Below, one piece after another: positions 28,746 through 35,557 of a stretch of DNA of 37,668 nt. The DNA is taken from assembly GCA_947626525.1 (NCBI GenBank), contig CANQSM010000025.1, forward strand, positions 1-37,668, read 5' to 3'. Position numbers and translations under genes: made by a program. The notes beneath the pieces were generated by a model. That model saw only the letters and a program-made list of their open reading frames with translations. It ran no database searches and was not told where the DNA came from. This DNA comes from an uncultured Phocaeicola sp. GTDB lineage: Bacteria; Bacteroidota; Bacteroidia; Bacteroidales; Bacteroidaceae. Every line of letters starts with the position of its first letter. Position 1 is the stretch's first letter.

Positions 28746-29568
28746 AAATATACATCTTACTTTTTGGAGCGATACCAAAATTGCAGATGAGTTTACGCCA
28801 GAAGACAAGTATTTTTATTTGTATCTTTTAACAAACCCACATACTAATTTGTGCGGTTGCTATGAGATAAGTGTCAAACAAATTTCAAGGGAAATAGGAT
28901 ATACAGAAGACGCAGTATGCGGACTAATGAAAAGGTTTACAGAAGTGCATAATATCATAAGGTACGATTTAAAAAACAAAGAGATTTTGCTTTTAAATTG
29001 GAGTAAATATAACTGGACTAAATCGTCAAAATTTACAACTGCTTTAGAAAAAGAAATGCAATCAATTAAAACGAAAGAATTTAAAGAATACTTAATTGGA
29101 AAATTATACGGTATAGATACGGTATCTTCTATTGACGAATACGGTATAGATACAACTGATACTGTATCTGATACTGATACTGTTAATAAAGAAATAATAA
29201 AGAGAATTATAAATTATTTAAATAACAAATGTGGAACGAATTATAGATATAATACGAAAAATACAGTTGAGCATATAAACGCAAGACTTTCAGAGCAATA
29301 TACAGAGGAAGATTTTTATACTGTTATTGATAAAAAATGTGGTGAGTGGATAGGAACGGAATTTGAAAAGTTTTTAAGACCTGATACTTTATTCACGCCA
29401 AAACATTTTGAGGCATACCTAAATCAAAAAATAACAAAAAACACTTACCAAAACAAAACAGCCGAGATGTTACAAGACAGCTACAAAATGCTTGCGGAAT
29501 GGGCAGAAGAAGCGGAGGGGAATAACAATGACACAAAAAGAATTTATGGTGATTGCGGCGGCGATTAA
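28732..29568 (+). CDS. Phage replisome organiser (replication initiator) with Phg_2220_C-like C-terminus
   Basis: The 278-residue protein has an N-terminal winged-helix region (YRNIHLTFWSDTKIADEFTP, YFYLYLLTNPHTNLCGCYEI, VKQISREIGYTEDAV), a repetitive linker (residues about 125-150), and a conserved phage C-terminal domain (INYLNNKCGTNYRYNT, INARLSEQYTEEDFYTVIDK, FTPKHFEAYLNQK). Such proteins bind the origin and recruit the helicase via its loader. The start is TTG 28732 (MAIYRNIH), with GAGGAGG 10 bases upstream. The linker DNA has GATAC iteron-like repeats, a likely origin. It overlaps the loader gene. Confidence 0.85.
   Translation: MAIYRNIHLTFWSDTKIADEFTPEDKYFYLYLLTNPHTNLCGCYEISVKQISREIGYTEDAVCGLMKRFTEVHNIIRYDLKNKEILLLNWSKYNWTKSSKFTTALEKEMQSIKTKEFKEYLIGKLYGIDTVSSIDEYGIDTTDTVSDTDTVNKEIIKRIINYLNNKCGTNYRYNTKNTVEHINARLSEQYTEEDFYTVIDKKCGEWIGTEFEKFLRPDTLFTPKHFEAYLNQKITKNTYQNKTAEMLQDSYKMLAEWAEEAEGNNNDTKRIYGDCGGD
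29107..29180. repeat. Iteron-like GATAC repeats, candidate replication origin
   Basis: TACGGTATAGATAC occurs at 29107-29120 and 29140-29153. Perfect odd palindromes GATAC-G-GTATC (29116-29126) and GATAC-T-GTATC (29158-29168) and a direct pair GATACTGATAC (29170-29180) follow. In total five GATAC and two GTATC in about 65 bp, in the linker of the initiator gene, the usual place for the origin in lambda-O-like systems. Confidence 0.6.
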
Positions 29569-30013
29569 AACTTATTATCCGAAAGAGAATATTTTACCTA
29601 CAAAAGAGGCGGTATCGCTATGGTACGACTGTCTGAACGACTTGGAATTTGCAAAGGCACAGGCGGCTTTAAAGAATTACACCAAAAGCAACAGCTATCC
29701 TCCTGCCATAGCCGACATACGCAACGAATACGGAAAAATCATTGACAAAGAGGCAAAAGCTAAAGCAGAACTGCGCAGACTGTACGATATAACCGTTTCA
29801 TATTACCCTTGCGCCAACAGGGAAAAAGATGTTGAAAGTACATACAAGAGCCTTATAAGCAAAATAAAACCGCAGGACAGATTAGAAATGGCAAAGACTA
29901 TACTTCAAAAAGTGCTTGATTTTGTCAAGGAATGGGAAAAAGGCACTGAAAACGACATAATCACTCTTACGGACTTTCTGAAAGGACTTGATGTAAATGA
30001 GTTATGCCATTGA
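29528..30013 (+). CDS. Helicase loader (G40P loader/inhibitor-like)
   Basis: The 161-residue protein is of the 'loader and inhibitor of G40P' type: MTQKEFMVIAAAIKTYYPKE, then PTKEAVSLWYDCLNDLEFAK and YTKSNSYPPAIADIR. These proteins load the DnaB-type helicase on the origin. ATG 29528 lies inside the end of the organiser gene after GGAGGGG. Its stop overlaps the DnaB gene start, so the three replication genes are translationally coupled. Confidence 0.83.
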   Translation: MTQKEFMVIAAAIKTYYPKENILPTKEAVSLWYDCLNDLEFAKAQAALKNYTKSNSYPPAIADIRNEYGKIIDKEAKAKAELRRLYDITVSYYPCANREKDVESTYKSLISKIKPQDRLEMAKTILQKVLDFVKEWEKGTENDIITLTDFLKGLDVNELCH

Positions 30014-31301
30014 GCAGAATGTAATAGGCGCACTTGCCATTGAGGGTGACTGTATTGAGAAGATATACAACATACTCACGCCTGAAATGTTCAGTTCAGA
30101 GGTCTTAGGCAGAATTTACTATGAGTATCTACAGGCATATGACAAAGGGGAAGAAACGAGCAGTGCAATCATAACTGAAAAGCTTGTAAATGACGGCTTT
30201 CCCTTAGAAATGATTAGCAGCGAGTTTAAAGACTGTATAATGGGCGCGGTTACAAGCGCAGGAGTTGAGAGATACGCCGAGATTGTCCGAAAAGAGCATA
30301 AGGCAAAAATGCTTACAAACATTCTCAACACAACACAGGTCAATTCAGATAATGTTGAGGAGCAGATAAGCAACCTTATAAGCGCGGCAGAGGCATTAAA
30401 AGACGGCACTAGCGGTACATCAAAGACCTTGACGGAAATTGTAAGGGAAAACAAGGATAAGTATTTCAAGGAAGATGAACAGCCGAGAATAAATCTAGGT
30501 TTTCCCAAGCTTGACGAAATGCTGTGCGGATTAGAGGGCGGTGATGTTGTAGTGATAAGTGCAAGACCAGCGGTAGGAAAATCGGCATTTGCGGCGCAGA
30601 TTACCTCATATATGGCAAGCGCAGGTAAAAAGGTGGGCTTTTACAACTTAGAGATGAAAGAAAAACAGATATACGAGAGGTTTTTGTCAATGCAAAGCGG
30701 AATGGGGCTTACAAGAATACGCCGAGCGGTAAGGTTTGTGGGAGATGAAGAACAAAGGTTTGACAAGGCAAATGCGGAACTGGAGAAAAAGGACAATATC
30801 ATAATCACGACAGGCAGTAAGACGGTAAGCGAGATAAGGGCAGAGAGCCGACATATGGGCTATGATGTTATAGTCATTGACTATATGCAACTGTTAAAGC
30901 CTGATACGACATACAAGGGAAACAGATATGCGGAAGTCGGGGCTATCAGCAAGGCGGTCAAGGCGTTAGCTATGGAGCTGAATATCCCGATAATAGAGCT
31001 TACGCAGTTAAACAGGGTATCAATGGGGCGCGACAGCAAAGAACCGACAATGGCAGAGATACGAGAGTCGGGCGATATTGAACAGGACGCAAGCGTGATT
31101 ATACTGATATGGAACACGAGCGAAAACGATACATCTCAAAAAGGCGTAAAGGTTGAAAAACAAAGGCAGGGCAAGACGGGGAAAATAAAAATGCGTTTCA
31201 ACGGCGATATGATGAAATTTGAAGAATTGCCCGATAGTGATAACGGCACACAGGCAAACTGGACTTCATCAGACGAAGAAGAAACGCCGTTTGATAACTG
31301 A
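29997..31301 (+). CDS. Replicative DnaB-like helicase
   Basis: The 434-residue helicase has an N-terminal DnaB domain (about 1-105) and a RecA-like core. Walker A is VISARPAVGKSAFAAQ (around residue 187), Walker B is YDVIVIDYMQLL, then IELTQLNRVSMGR and IEQDASVIILIW (motif H4), and KQRQGKTGKIKMRFNG with the arginine finger region. It unwinds phage DNA at the fork and requires the upstream loader. Full length, no defects. ATG 29997 lies inside the loader gene. Confidence 0.95.
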   Translation: MSYAIEQNVIGALAIEGDCIEKIYNILTPEMFSSEVLGRIYYEYLQAYDKGEETSSAIITEKLVNDGFPLEMISSEFKDCIMGAVTSAGVERYAEIVRKEHKAKMLTNILNTTQVNSDNVEEQISNLISAAEALKDGTSGTSKTLTEIVRENKDKYFKEDEQPRINLGFPKLDEMLCGLEGGDVVVISARPAVGKSAFAAQITSYMASAGKKVGFYNLEMKEKQIYERFLSMQSGMGLTRIRRAVRFVGDEEQRFDKANAELEKKDNIIITTGSKTVSEIRAESRHMGYDVIVIDYMQLLKPDTTYKGNRYAEVGAISKAVKALAMELNIPIIELTQLNRVSMGRDSKEPTMAEIRESGDIEQDASVIILIWNTSENDTSQKGVKVEKQRQGKTGKIKMRFNGDMMKFEELPDSDNGTQANWTSSDEEETPFDN

Positions 31302-31315
31302 TTGGAGGCTACATA

Positions 31316-31552
31316 ATGGCAGAGCAAAAGTTTGTTAAGGGTTCGGAAGAATGGCAGATGTTCAATGATTACTGGAAATTATGCCAACATTACTGGAAGC
31401 CCGAAGAAAAAGATGAGTATTGGGAAAGCCTTATAGCTGACATTGATAATTTTTGCAGGAAGTATGGAAACGAGGTTTTCCCAAAGAAAATTAGCCTTGC
31501 ATTTGTTGAAACGCTAGAGGCGAGGTCAAAAGAAATGAGAAAGGGGCAATGA
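31316..31552 (+). CDS. Phage protein of unknown function (78 aa)
   Basis: It contains VKGSEEWQMFNDYWKLCQHY, then WEPE-like (WKPEEKDEYWESLIADID), a Trp- and Glu-rich helical protein often found next to phage DnaB helicases. TTGGAGG precedes ATG 31316. No function known. Confidence 0.65.
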   Translation: MAEQKFVKGSEEWQMFNDYWKLCQHYWKPEEKDEYWESLIADIDNFCRKYGNEVFPKKISLAFVETLEARSKEMRKGQ

Positions 31553-31555
31553 CAT

Positions 31556-31720
31556 ATGGATTTGTTGGAATTTTACGGCACAAACAAGGATTTTAGAGAG
31601 TATGTTGACAAGTATTGCGTAAAGCACAAATTAACAGTCGGGCAGGCGTTAGAGCATAAGCTGATTGGCAATGTGGCAGAGCAGTATTACGAATTATCTT
31701 TAAGGAGGCAAGGGGAATGA
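31556..31720 (+). CDS. Small phage protein (54 aa), unknown
   Basis: The protein begins MDLLEFYGTNKDFREYVDKY, then CVKHKLTVGQALEHKLIGNV. The layout L-L-E-F-Y...F-x-E-Y-V-D-K-Y-C is a recurrent short phage protein beside the replication genes. AAGGGGC lies upstream; it overlaps the next gene by 4 bases. Confidence 0.6.
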   Translation: MDLLEFYGTNKDFREYVDKYCVKHKLTVGQALEHKLIGNVAEQYYELSLRRQGE

Positions 31721-31977
31721 ACAAGAATAAAGCTTTTATTAATCAGTGGAAAAGGATTGAGCAGCAGGCAAGCCTGATAACGCCAAAAGTCTACGCGAGT
31801 GTTGCACTTGCACTGCACAGGAAATGCGGGTGGGGATATCAGCGGATTAACGACCTGTTTGTTGTGTCACAGCACATTTGGAATGAGTGCGTAGACACAG
31901 GCGCGGATATGATAAAAATGTGTGAGGCAGAAACGGGGATTACGGTTGCAAATGAGGTTAATAGAAAGGAGATTTAA
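31717..31977 (+). CDS. Phage protein of unknown function (86 aa)
   Basis: It contains FINQWKRIEQQASLITPKVY, then LHRKCGWGYQRINDLFVVSQ and IWNECVDTGADMIKMCE. A helical protein of a type seen in many phages (G-W-G-x-x-R-I...W-x-E-C). AAGGAGG is upstream. Function unknown. Confidence 0.65.
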   Translation: MNKNKAFINQWKRIEQQASLITPKVYASVALALHRKCGWGYQRINDLFVVSQHIWNECVDTGADMIKMCEAETGITVANEVNRKEI

Positions 31978-31979
31978 AA

Positions 31980-32747
31980 ATGGGCGATAAAACCAAAATA
32001 GATTGGTGTGACAGCACTTGGAACCCAGTTACAGGTTGCTATCACGATTGCCAATATTGCTATGCGAGGAATATAGCACATAGATTTTCGGGCGGTGGTG
32101 AGAATTGGACTGATGATAAAATCATTGTACTTGACGAAAGAAAATATGATGAATTTGAAGAAAATAGGGCTTTGGCATATCCATATGGCTTTAAACCGAC
32201 ATTACATCGCTATAAGCTTGACGAATATGCCACTAAGAAAGGCAGAAACATCTTTGTATGTTCAATGGCGGATTTGTTTGGAAATTGGGTGCCTGATAGT
32301 TGGCTTGATGAAGTGTTTGAAGCTTGCGAGAAAGCACCACAGCATAATTATTTGTTTTTGACGAAAAACCCCAAACGCTACATAGATTATGATGTTTCTT
32401 GCGATAGAAATAAGTGGTACGGAACAAGCATTTGTAAAAATACTGATATGAAAAAGTGTGAACATCTTCCCTTGAGGGCGAATAAATTTATCAGTATTGA
32501 GCCTATTTTAGAATGTTTGGATATTATAAGCAGTCCGATTATTAATTGGGTTGATTGGGTAATTGTCGGTGCAGAAACAGGCAGACGCAAAGACAAGGTT
32601 ATTCCCCAAAGAAAATGGATTGAGGATATTGTCAATGAGTGTAAGGCAAATGAAAAACCTGTATTTATGAAGTCAAGCCTTGCGGACATTTGGGGTGAAC
32701 CATTGATACAGAAATTTCCGAGAGAATTAAAACATAAGGAGGATTAA
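31980..32747 (+). CDS. DUF5131 (Gp37-like) radical-SAM-like protein
   Basis: The 255-residue protein begins TKIDWCDSTWNPVTGCYHDC, QYCYARNIAHRF, which is the DUF5131/phage Gp37 signature with a C-x3-C-x2-C cluster resembling a radical-SAM iron-sulfur site. Later blocks FVCSMADLFGNWVPDSWLDE and YLFLTKNPKRY, FISIEPILEC, DWVIVGAETGRRK also match. Such proteins are common in phages; their reaction is not known. AAAGGAG precedes ATG 31980. Full length. Confidence 0.88.
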   Translation: MGDKTKIDWCDSTWNPVTGCYHDCQYCYARNIAHRFSGGGENWTDDKIIVLDERKYDEFEENRALAYPYGFKPTLHRYKLDEYATKKGRNIFVCSMADLFGNWVPDSWLDEVFEACEKAPQHNYLFLTKNPKRYIDYDVSCDRNKWYGTSICKNTDMKKCEHLPLRANKFISIEPILECLDIISSPIINWVDWVIVGAETGRRKDKVIPQRKWIEDIVNECKANEKPVFMKSSLADIWGEPLIQKFPRELKHKED

Positions 32748-32750
32748 GGT

Positions 32751-33179
32751 ATGGATAGGCTAACGACAAGGATAGACGGCATTGCATACGGCAAAAGCGG
32801 TATCAAACGACTATCGAAAGAATATCATAGGGGAATATTTGAGTGTACGGCATTGGTAGAGCGACTAGCAGAGTACGAGGACGCAGAAGAACAGGGATTG
32901 CTTGTGCGTCTGCCTTGCAAATTTGGGAGTGAAGTATGGTATATAGATGACGGATACGGAGCATATAAAAAAAGAGTAGTAAAAGGTGTTGCAAATAACA
33001 CTTTAAGTTTTCACAATCAAAAACATACATTAGATATATCGTGGGACAAACCTATAATGGGGTATTTTTCATACATAAGATGCCCTATGCCGATTAGTGA
33101 TTTTGGAAAAACCATATTTCTAACTCGTGAGGAAGCCGAGCAAAAGCTGAAGGAAATGGAGGGAACGCAGAATGTTTGA
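32751..33179 (+). CDS. Phage protein of unknown function (142 aa)
   Basis: It has the recurrent phage start MDRLTTRIDGIAYGKSG, then ALVERLAEYEDAEEQGLLVR and LPCKFGSEVWYID, followed by a beta-rich region and FLTREEAEQKLKEM. Members of this type are common in clostridial phages and remain uncharacterised. AAGGAGG precedes ATG 32751; its end overlaps the next gene by 8 bases. Confidence 0.7.
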   Translation: MDRLTTRIDGIAYGKSGIKRLSKEYHRGIFECTALVERLAEYEDAEEQGLLVRLPCKFGSEVWYIDDGYGAYKKRVVKGVANNTLSFHNQKHTLDISWDKPIMGYFSYIRCPMPISDFGKTIFLTREEAEQKLKEMEGTQNV

Positions 33180-33336
33180 ATTAACGCCGATTAACATTAT
33201 ACATCTTGTTTCTTCTTTCTGTATGGCTTTTTTCCTCGGATTGTCCTATAAGACAAATGAAAGAGTTAGAAGTATTGCAAGAATAATATGGTTCATATCT
33301 GTATGCATTGTTTTTATATGTGCATTGGTTAGGTAG
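33172..33336 (+). CDS. Small membrane protein (54 aa)
   Basis: Two hydrophobic helices: INIIHLVSSFCMAFFLGLSY and IIWFISVCIVFICALV, with a short basic loop. GGAGGG is upstream of ATG 33172. No family known. Confidence 0.6.
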   Translation: MFELTPINIIHLVSSFCMAFFLGLSYKTNERVRSIARIIWFISVCIVFICALVR

Positions 33337-33348
33337 TGGAGGCTGATT

Positions 33349-33555
33349 ATGCAGAGGGAAACGATTGATAAGGCAAATGAAATTTTAAACAGGATTGCGC
33401 AGGAGAGAAAATATTTAGAAGAATTAGAGAAAATCGAAAAAGCTACAGTCCCAGTTTGTATTGAAATATGGACAGACAAGGGCGAGAGAGAAGAAATAAG
33501 GCAGATGAAGTTGAGAAAAATTCAAAGACTTGAAAAGGAATTGGAGGAATTGTGA
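33349..33555 (+). CDS. Small coiled-coil protein (68 aa)
   Basis: Charged helices (MQRETIDKANEILNRIAQER, and IRQMKLRKIQRLEKELEEL) flank a short strand (VPVCIEIW). GGAGG precedes ATG 33349. Unknown. Confidence 0.55.
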   Translation: MQRETIDKANEILNRIAQERKYLEELEKIEKATVPVCIEIWTDKGEREEIRQMKLRKIQRLEKELEEL

Positions 33556-33728
33556 TGACAAACGCAGACAAAATTAGAAATATGTCAGATGAGGAATTGG
33601 CAGAGTTTTTATATGATTTATCTTCACATTGTTATGAGTGTGGAGATTTCAACGGTTGCGGTTGCTATTACGGCAACAAAGAATGTCAAAATTTTACGGA
33701 ATGGCTACAGCAGGAGGTAAAACAATGA
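33555..33728 (+). CDS. Small cysteine-rich phage protein (57 aa)
   Basis: It contains TNADKIRNMSDEELAEFLYD, then SSHCYECGDFNGCGCYYGNK and a final Cys, five cysteines likely coordinating zinc. The MTNADKIR-MSDEELA start is a widespread small phage protein type. TTGGAGG lies upstream; the start shares a base with the previous stop. Confidence 0.7.
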   Translation: MTNADKIRNMSDEELAEFLYDLSSHCYECGDFNGCGCYYGNKECQNFTEWLQQEVKQ

Positions 33729-34105
33729 AAAAGGAAGATTTTAAAGTTGGTCAAACAGTATGGATATATCTTATTGGCGACGCCGCGAGAGGCAAGAATA
33801 CAGATGAAGAACGGATTGAGGAATGGGAAGTTTACTCCATTGGCAGGAAGTACATACAGGTAAAAAAGAAAAATTGGAGTTTTAGTAAAATAAAATTTGA
33901 TATGACAAATAATTTTAGACAGTGGAATAATGGTTATTCGCCAGACTATGAATTATACCCCACTAAAGAAGAACTATTAAAAAGTCTTTGGAAAAGAATG
34001 GTTAAACGTGAAATACAAACGTCTATGTACACATCAAAAATACTTAATAAACTAAATGATGAAGAATTGAAAACAATACACAACATCTTAAAAAAGCATA
34101 TGTAG
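33725..34105 (+). CDS. Phage protein of unknown function (126 aa)
   Basis: It contains DFKVGQTVWIYLIGDAARGK, then EWEVYSIGRKYIQVKKKNW and YELYPTKEELLKSLWKR, an SH3-like beta barrel followed by a helical tail. This FKVGQTVW...V-x-x-I-G-R-K-Y-I pattern is common in small phage proteins. ATG 33725 is chosen because the upstream frame belongs to the previous gene; AGGAGG lies 8 bases before. Confidence 0.68.
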   Translation: MKKEDFKVGQTVWIYLIGDAARGKNTDEERIEEWEVYSIGRKYIQVKKKNWSFSKIKFDMTNNFRQWNNGYSPDYELYPTKEELLKSLWKRMVKREIQTSMYTSKILNKLNDEELKTIHNILKKHM

Positions 34106-34119
34106 GAGGCGAGCCAAAG

Positions 34120-34533
34120 TTGACAGCAGAAAAATCTAAAGACTGTAAATATCCCGACTGTGAGCATTGCGGATTTGACGATTGCGTTATGGAACAAAAT
34201 GACATTCACTCAATGCTCAAACGCAGACGGTGGAGGGCAAACCCGACGGCATATCGGCAAAAGCAGAGGGACTACAGGATAAAGATAAAGGCAAATCTGC
34301 CACATTGTGACGAATGTGCAAATTGCGTACTTGTGAAGAAAGAAAAAGATGACGGTTTTAGACGGCTTTGCTTAGCGGAAATGCGCCTGATTGAGCAGAA
34401 AGTTTCAAACTGTCCCCAATGGTGCAGGAAGCGCACGCCGAGCAAAGACTATCTGAAACGGCGCGAAAATATACTAAGGCAGAAGAAAGAAAAATATAGG
34501 GAAAGAGAGGCAAAGGTAAATGAGGCTTATTGA
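34120..34533 (+). CDS. Cysteine-rich phage protein (137 aa), TTG start
   Basis: Three Cys blocks: CKYPDCEHCGFDDCVM, then CDECANCVLVKK and CLAEM...CPQWCRKR. The C-terminus is a long basic helix (KDYLKRRENILRQKKEKYRE). Start TTG 34120 follows TAGGAGG. Metal-binding is likely; function unknown. Confidence 0.65.
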   Translation: MTAEKSKDCKYPDCEHCGFDDCVMEQNDIHSMLKRRRWRANPTAYRQKQRDYRIKIKANLPHCDECANCVLVKKEKDDGFRRLCLAEMRLIEQKVSNCPQWCRKRTPSKDYLKRRENILRQKKEKYREREAKVNEAY

Positions 34534-34699
34534 CGCGGACAAGCTGATTGAGGATTTAAAAGACTTTACCACATCGGCAGATGACGGAGTTGTTGAAAGC
34601 CCTATGGCACTGTCGATAGTCAGTTATTGCAAGGGCAGATTTATTGAAAAGGTAAATGCGCAGTCAACAGTCGGCTTGGGAATGGAGGTAGTAGAATGA
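34520..34699 (+). CDS. Small phage protein (59 aa), IDADKL-type
   Basis: It begins MRLIDADKLIEDLKDFTTSA and continues with a helical part. The MRLIDADKL start is shared with a large class of small phage proteins that usually have a C-terminal zinc ribbon; here it is short and lacks the ribbon. It overlaps the preceding gene by 14 bases. Confidence 0.6.
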   Translation: MRLIDADKLIEDLKDFTTSADDGVVESPMALSIVSYCKGRFIEKVNAQSTVGLGMEVVE

Positions 34700-34755
34700 A
34701 CAGGGAAATATTGTTTAGGGCAAAATTTAGACGATTTTTAAAGTGGGGTGATTGA
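34696..34755 (+). pseudogene. Remnant with YopX-like start (19 codons)
   Basis: The start ATG 34696 reads MNREILFRAKFRRFLKWGD and stops. The first eight residues match the typical beginning of YopX-type phage proteins, but the rest of that domain is absent. Probably a truncated relic; it may be merely a leader for the next gene. Confidence 0.35.
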
Positions 34756-34757
34756 TT

Positions 34758-35051
34758 ATGGAGGATAAACTTATTAGAAACGAGCAAGAAGCCATAGAAG
34801 CAATTCAGTCAAATTATCCGACAAGCGGATATTATATGTTGAGAGAGGCGTTAGATATGGCTGTATCTGCATTAGAAAAACAGATACCCCAAATTCCAAA
34901 CTATGAGGGCGACGGCTATTCAGAGGGCAAATTAGTCTATGATACTTGGATATGCCCGAACTGTTGGGAAGAATACGAGGTAAGCTATCATAATTATGAT
35001 TATTGTCCAAAATGTGGACAGCGTATTCAACACGCGGATTGGGAAAGGTAA
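34758..35051 (+). CDS. Zinc-ribbon phage protein (97 aa)
   Basis: The N-terminal helical half is EEAIEAIQS-like (NEQEAIEAIQSNYPTSGYYM, LDMAVSALEKQ), and a C-terminal zinc ribbon follows (CPNCWEEYEV...YCPKCGQRI). Helix-plus-ribbon proteins of this type are frequent in phages of Clostridia. ATG 34758 has GGGGTGATTGATT upstream. Function unknown. Confidence 0.72.
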   Translation: MEDKLIRNEQEAIEAIQSNYPTSGYYMLREALDMAVSALEKQIPQIPNYEGDGYSEGKLVYDTWICPNCWEEYEVSYHNYDYCPKCGQRIQHADWER

Positions 35052-35055
35052 AAAA

Positions 35056-35139
35056 ATGAATAAGTATCAAATTTGCGGAACAATGATAATATTTTTAATC
35101 GCCTTTGTCGGACAGATGTTCTGCTCTGATGAGGACTGA
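35056..35139 (+). CDS. Very small membrane peptide (27 aa)
   Basis: It begins MNKYQICGTMIIFLIAFVGQ, then MFCSDED: a single hydrophobic helix. AAAGGTAAAA is upstream. Weak support. Confidence 0.4.
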   Translation: MNKYQICGTMIIFLIAFVGQMFCSDED

Positions 35140-35158
35140 TTAAAGGAAAGGTGGGCTT

Positions 35159-35494
35159 ATGAGGTATAATTTTAACAAGCTTAGTAAGCCCGAACTCGAT
35201 TTTTTATTAGATAATTGTAATTTTACGAATGATGAGAGCATATTATTAAATATGGCAAACAGAGAATATACAAACATTCAGATTGCGGAAAAGTTGAATG
35301 TGACGGTAAGCACAATAGAGAAAAAGAAAAAGGTGGTATATGGAAAAATAAAGGATTTTATGGAGGTAATCGAGGATATGACTACAATTTATGTTAATGG
35401 CGAGCGTGTCACGAAAGAGCAGTTAAAGGAAATGGAAATACGCATAGAAAGCGTTAAACGCATACTAGCGGAGAAATTGACTGAAAAGAAGTAA
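35159..35494 (+). CDS. Sigma-70 region-4-like / HTH regulator, possible late-gene activator
   Basis: The 111-residue protein has an HTH segment (DESILLNMANREYTNIQIAE, KLNVTVSTIEKKKKVVYGKI) similar to sigma region 4 and LuxR-type HTH, followed by a helical tail (VTKEQLKEMEIRIESVKRIL). Proteins of this type at the end of the early operon often activate late genes (ArpU-like), which is inference. AAAGGTGG precedes ATG 35159. The promoter of the serine recombinase lies within its last codons. Confidence 0.68.
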   Translation: MRYNFNKLSKPELDFLLDNCNFTNDESILLNMANREYTNIQIAEKLNVTVSTIEKKKKVVYGKIKDFMEVIEDMTTIYVNGERVTKEQLKEMEIRIESVKRILAEKLTEKK

Positions 35495-35528
35495 TGTGTT
35501 AGAATGGCTAGTGTAAAATCTAGCCATT
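35477..35528 (+). promoter_or_regulatory. Recombinase promoter with overlapping palindrome
   Basis: TTGACT (35477-35482), 17 bp, TAGAAT (35500-35505) preceded by TGT (extended -10). The palindrome AATGGCTA (35503-35510) / TAGCCATT (35521-35528) begins inside the -10 and covers the start site. It could be an operator or a terminator of the upstream operon; TTCTTTC follows it. This gives the recombinase independent expression. Confidence 0.6.
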
Positions 35529-35557
35529 TCTTTCACCAAAAGAAAGGAGTGGCACTG

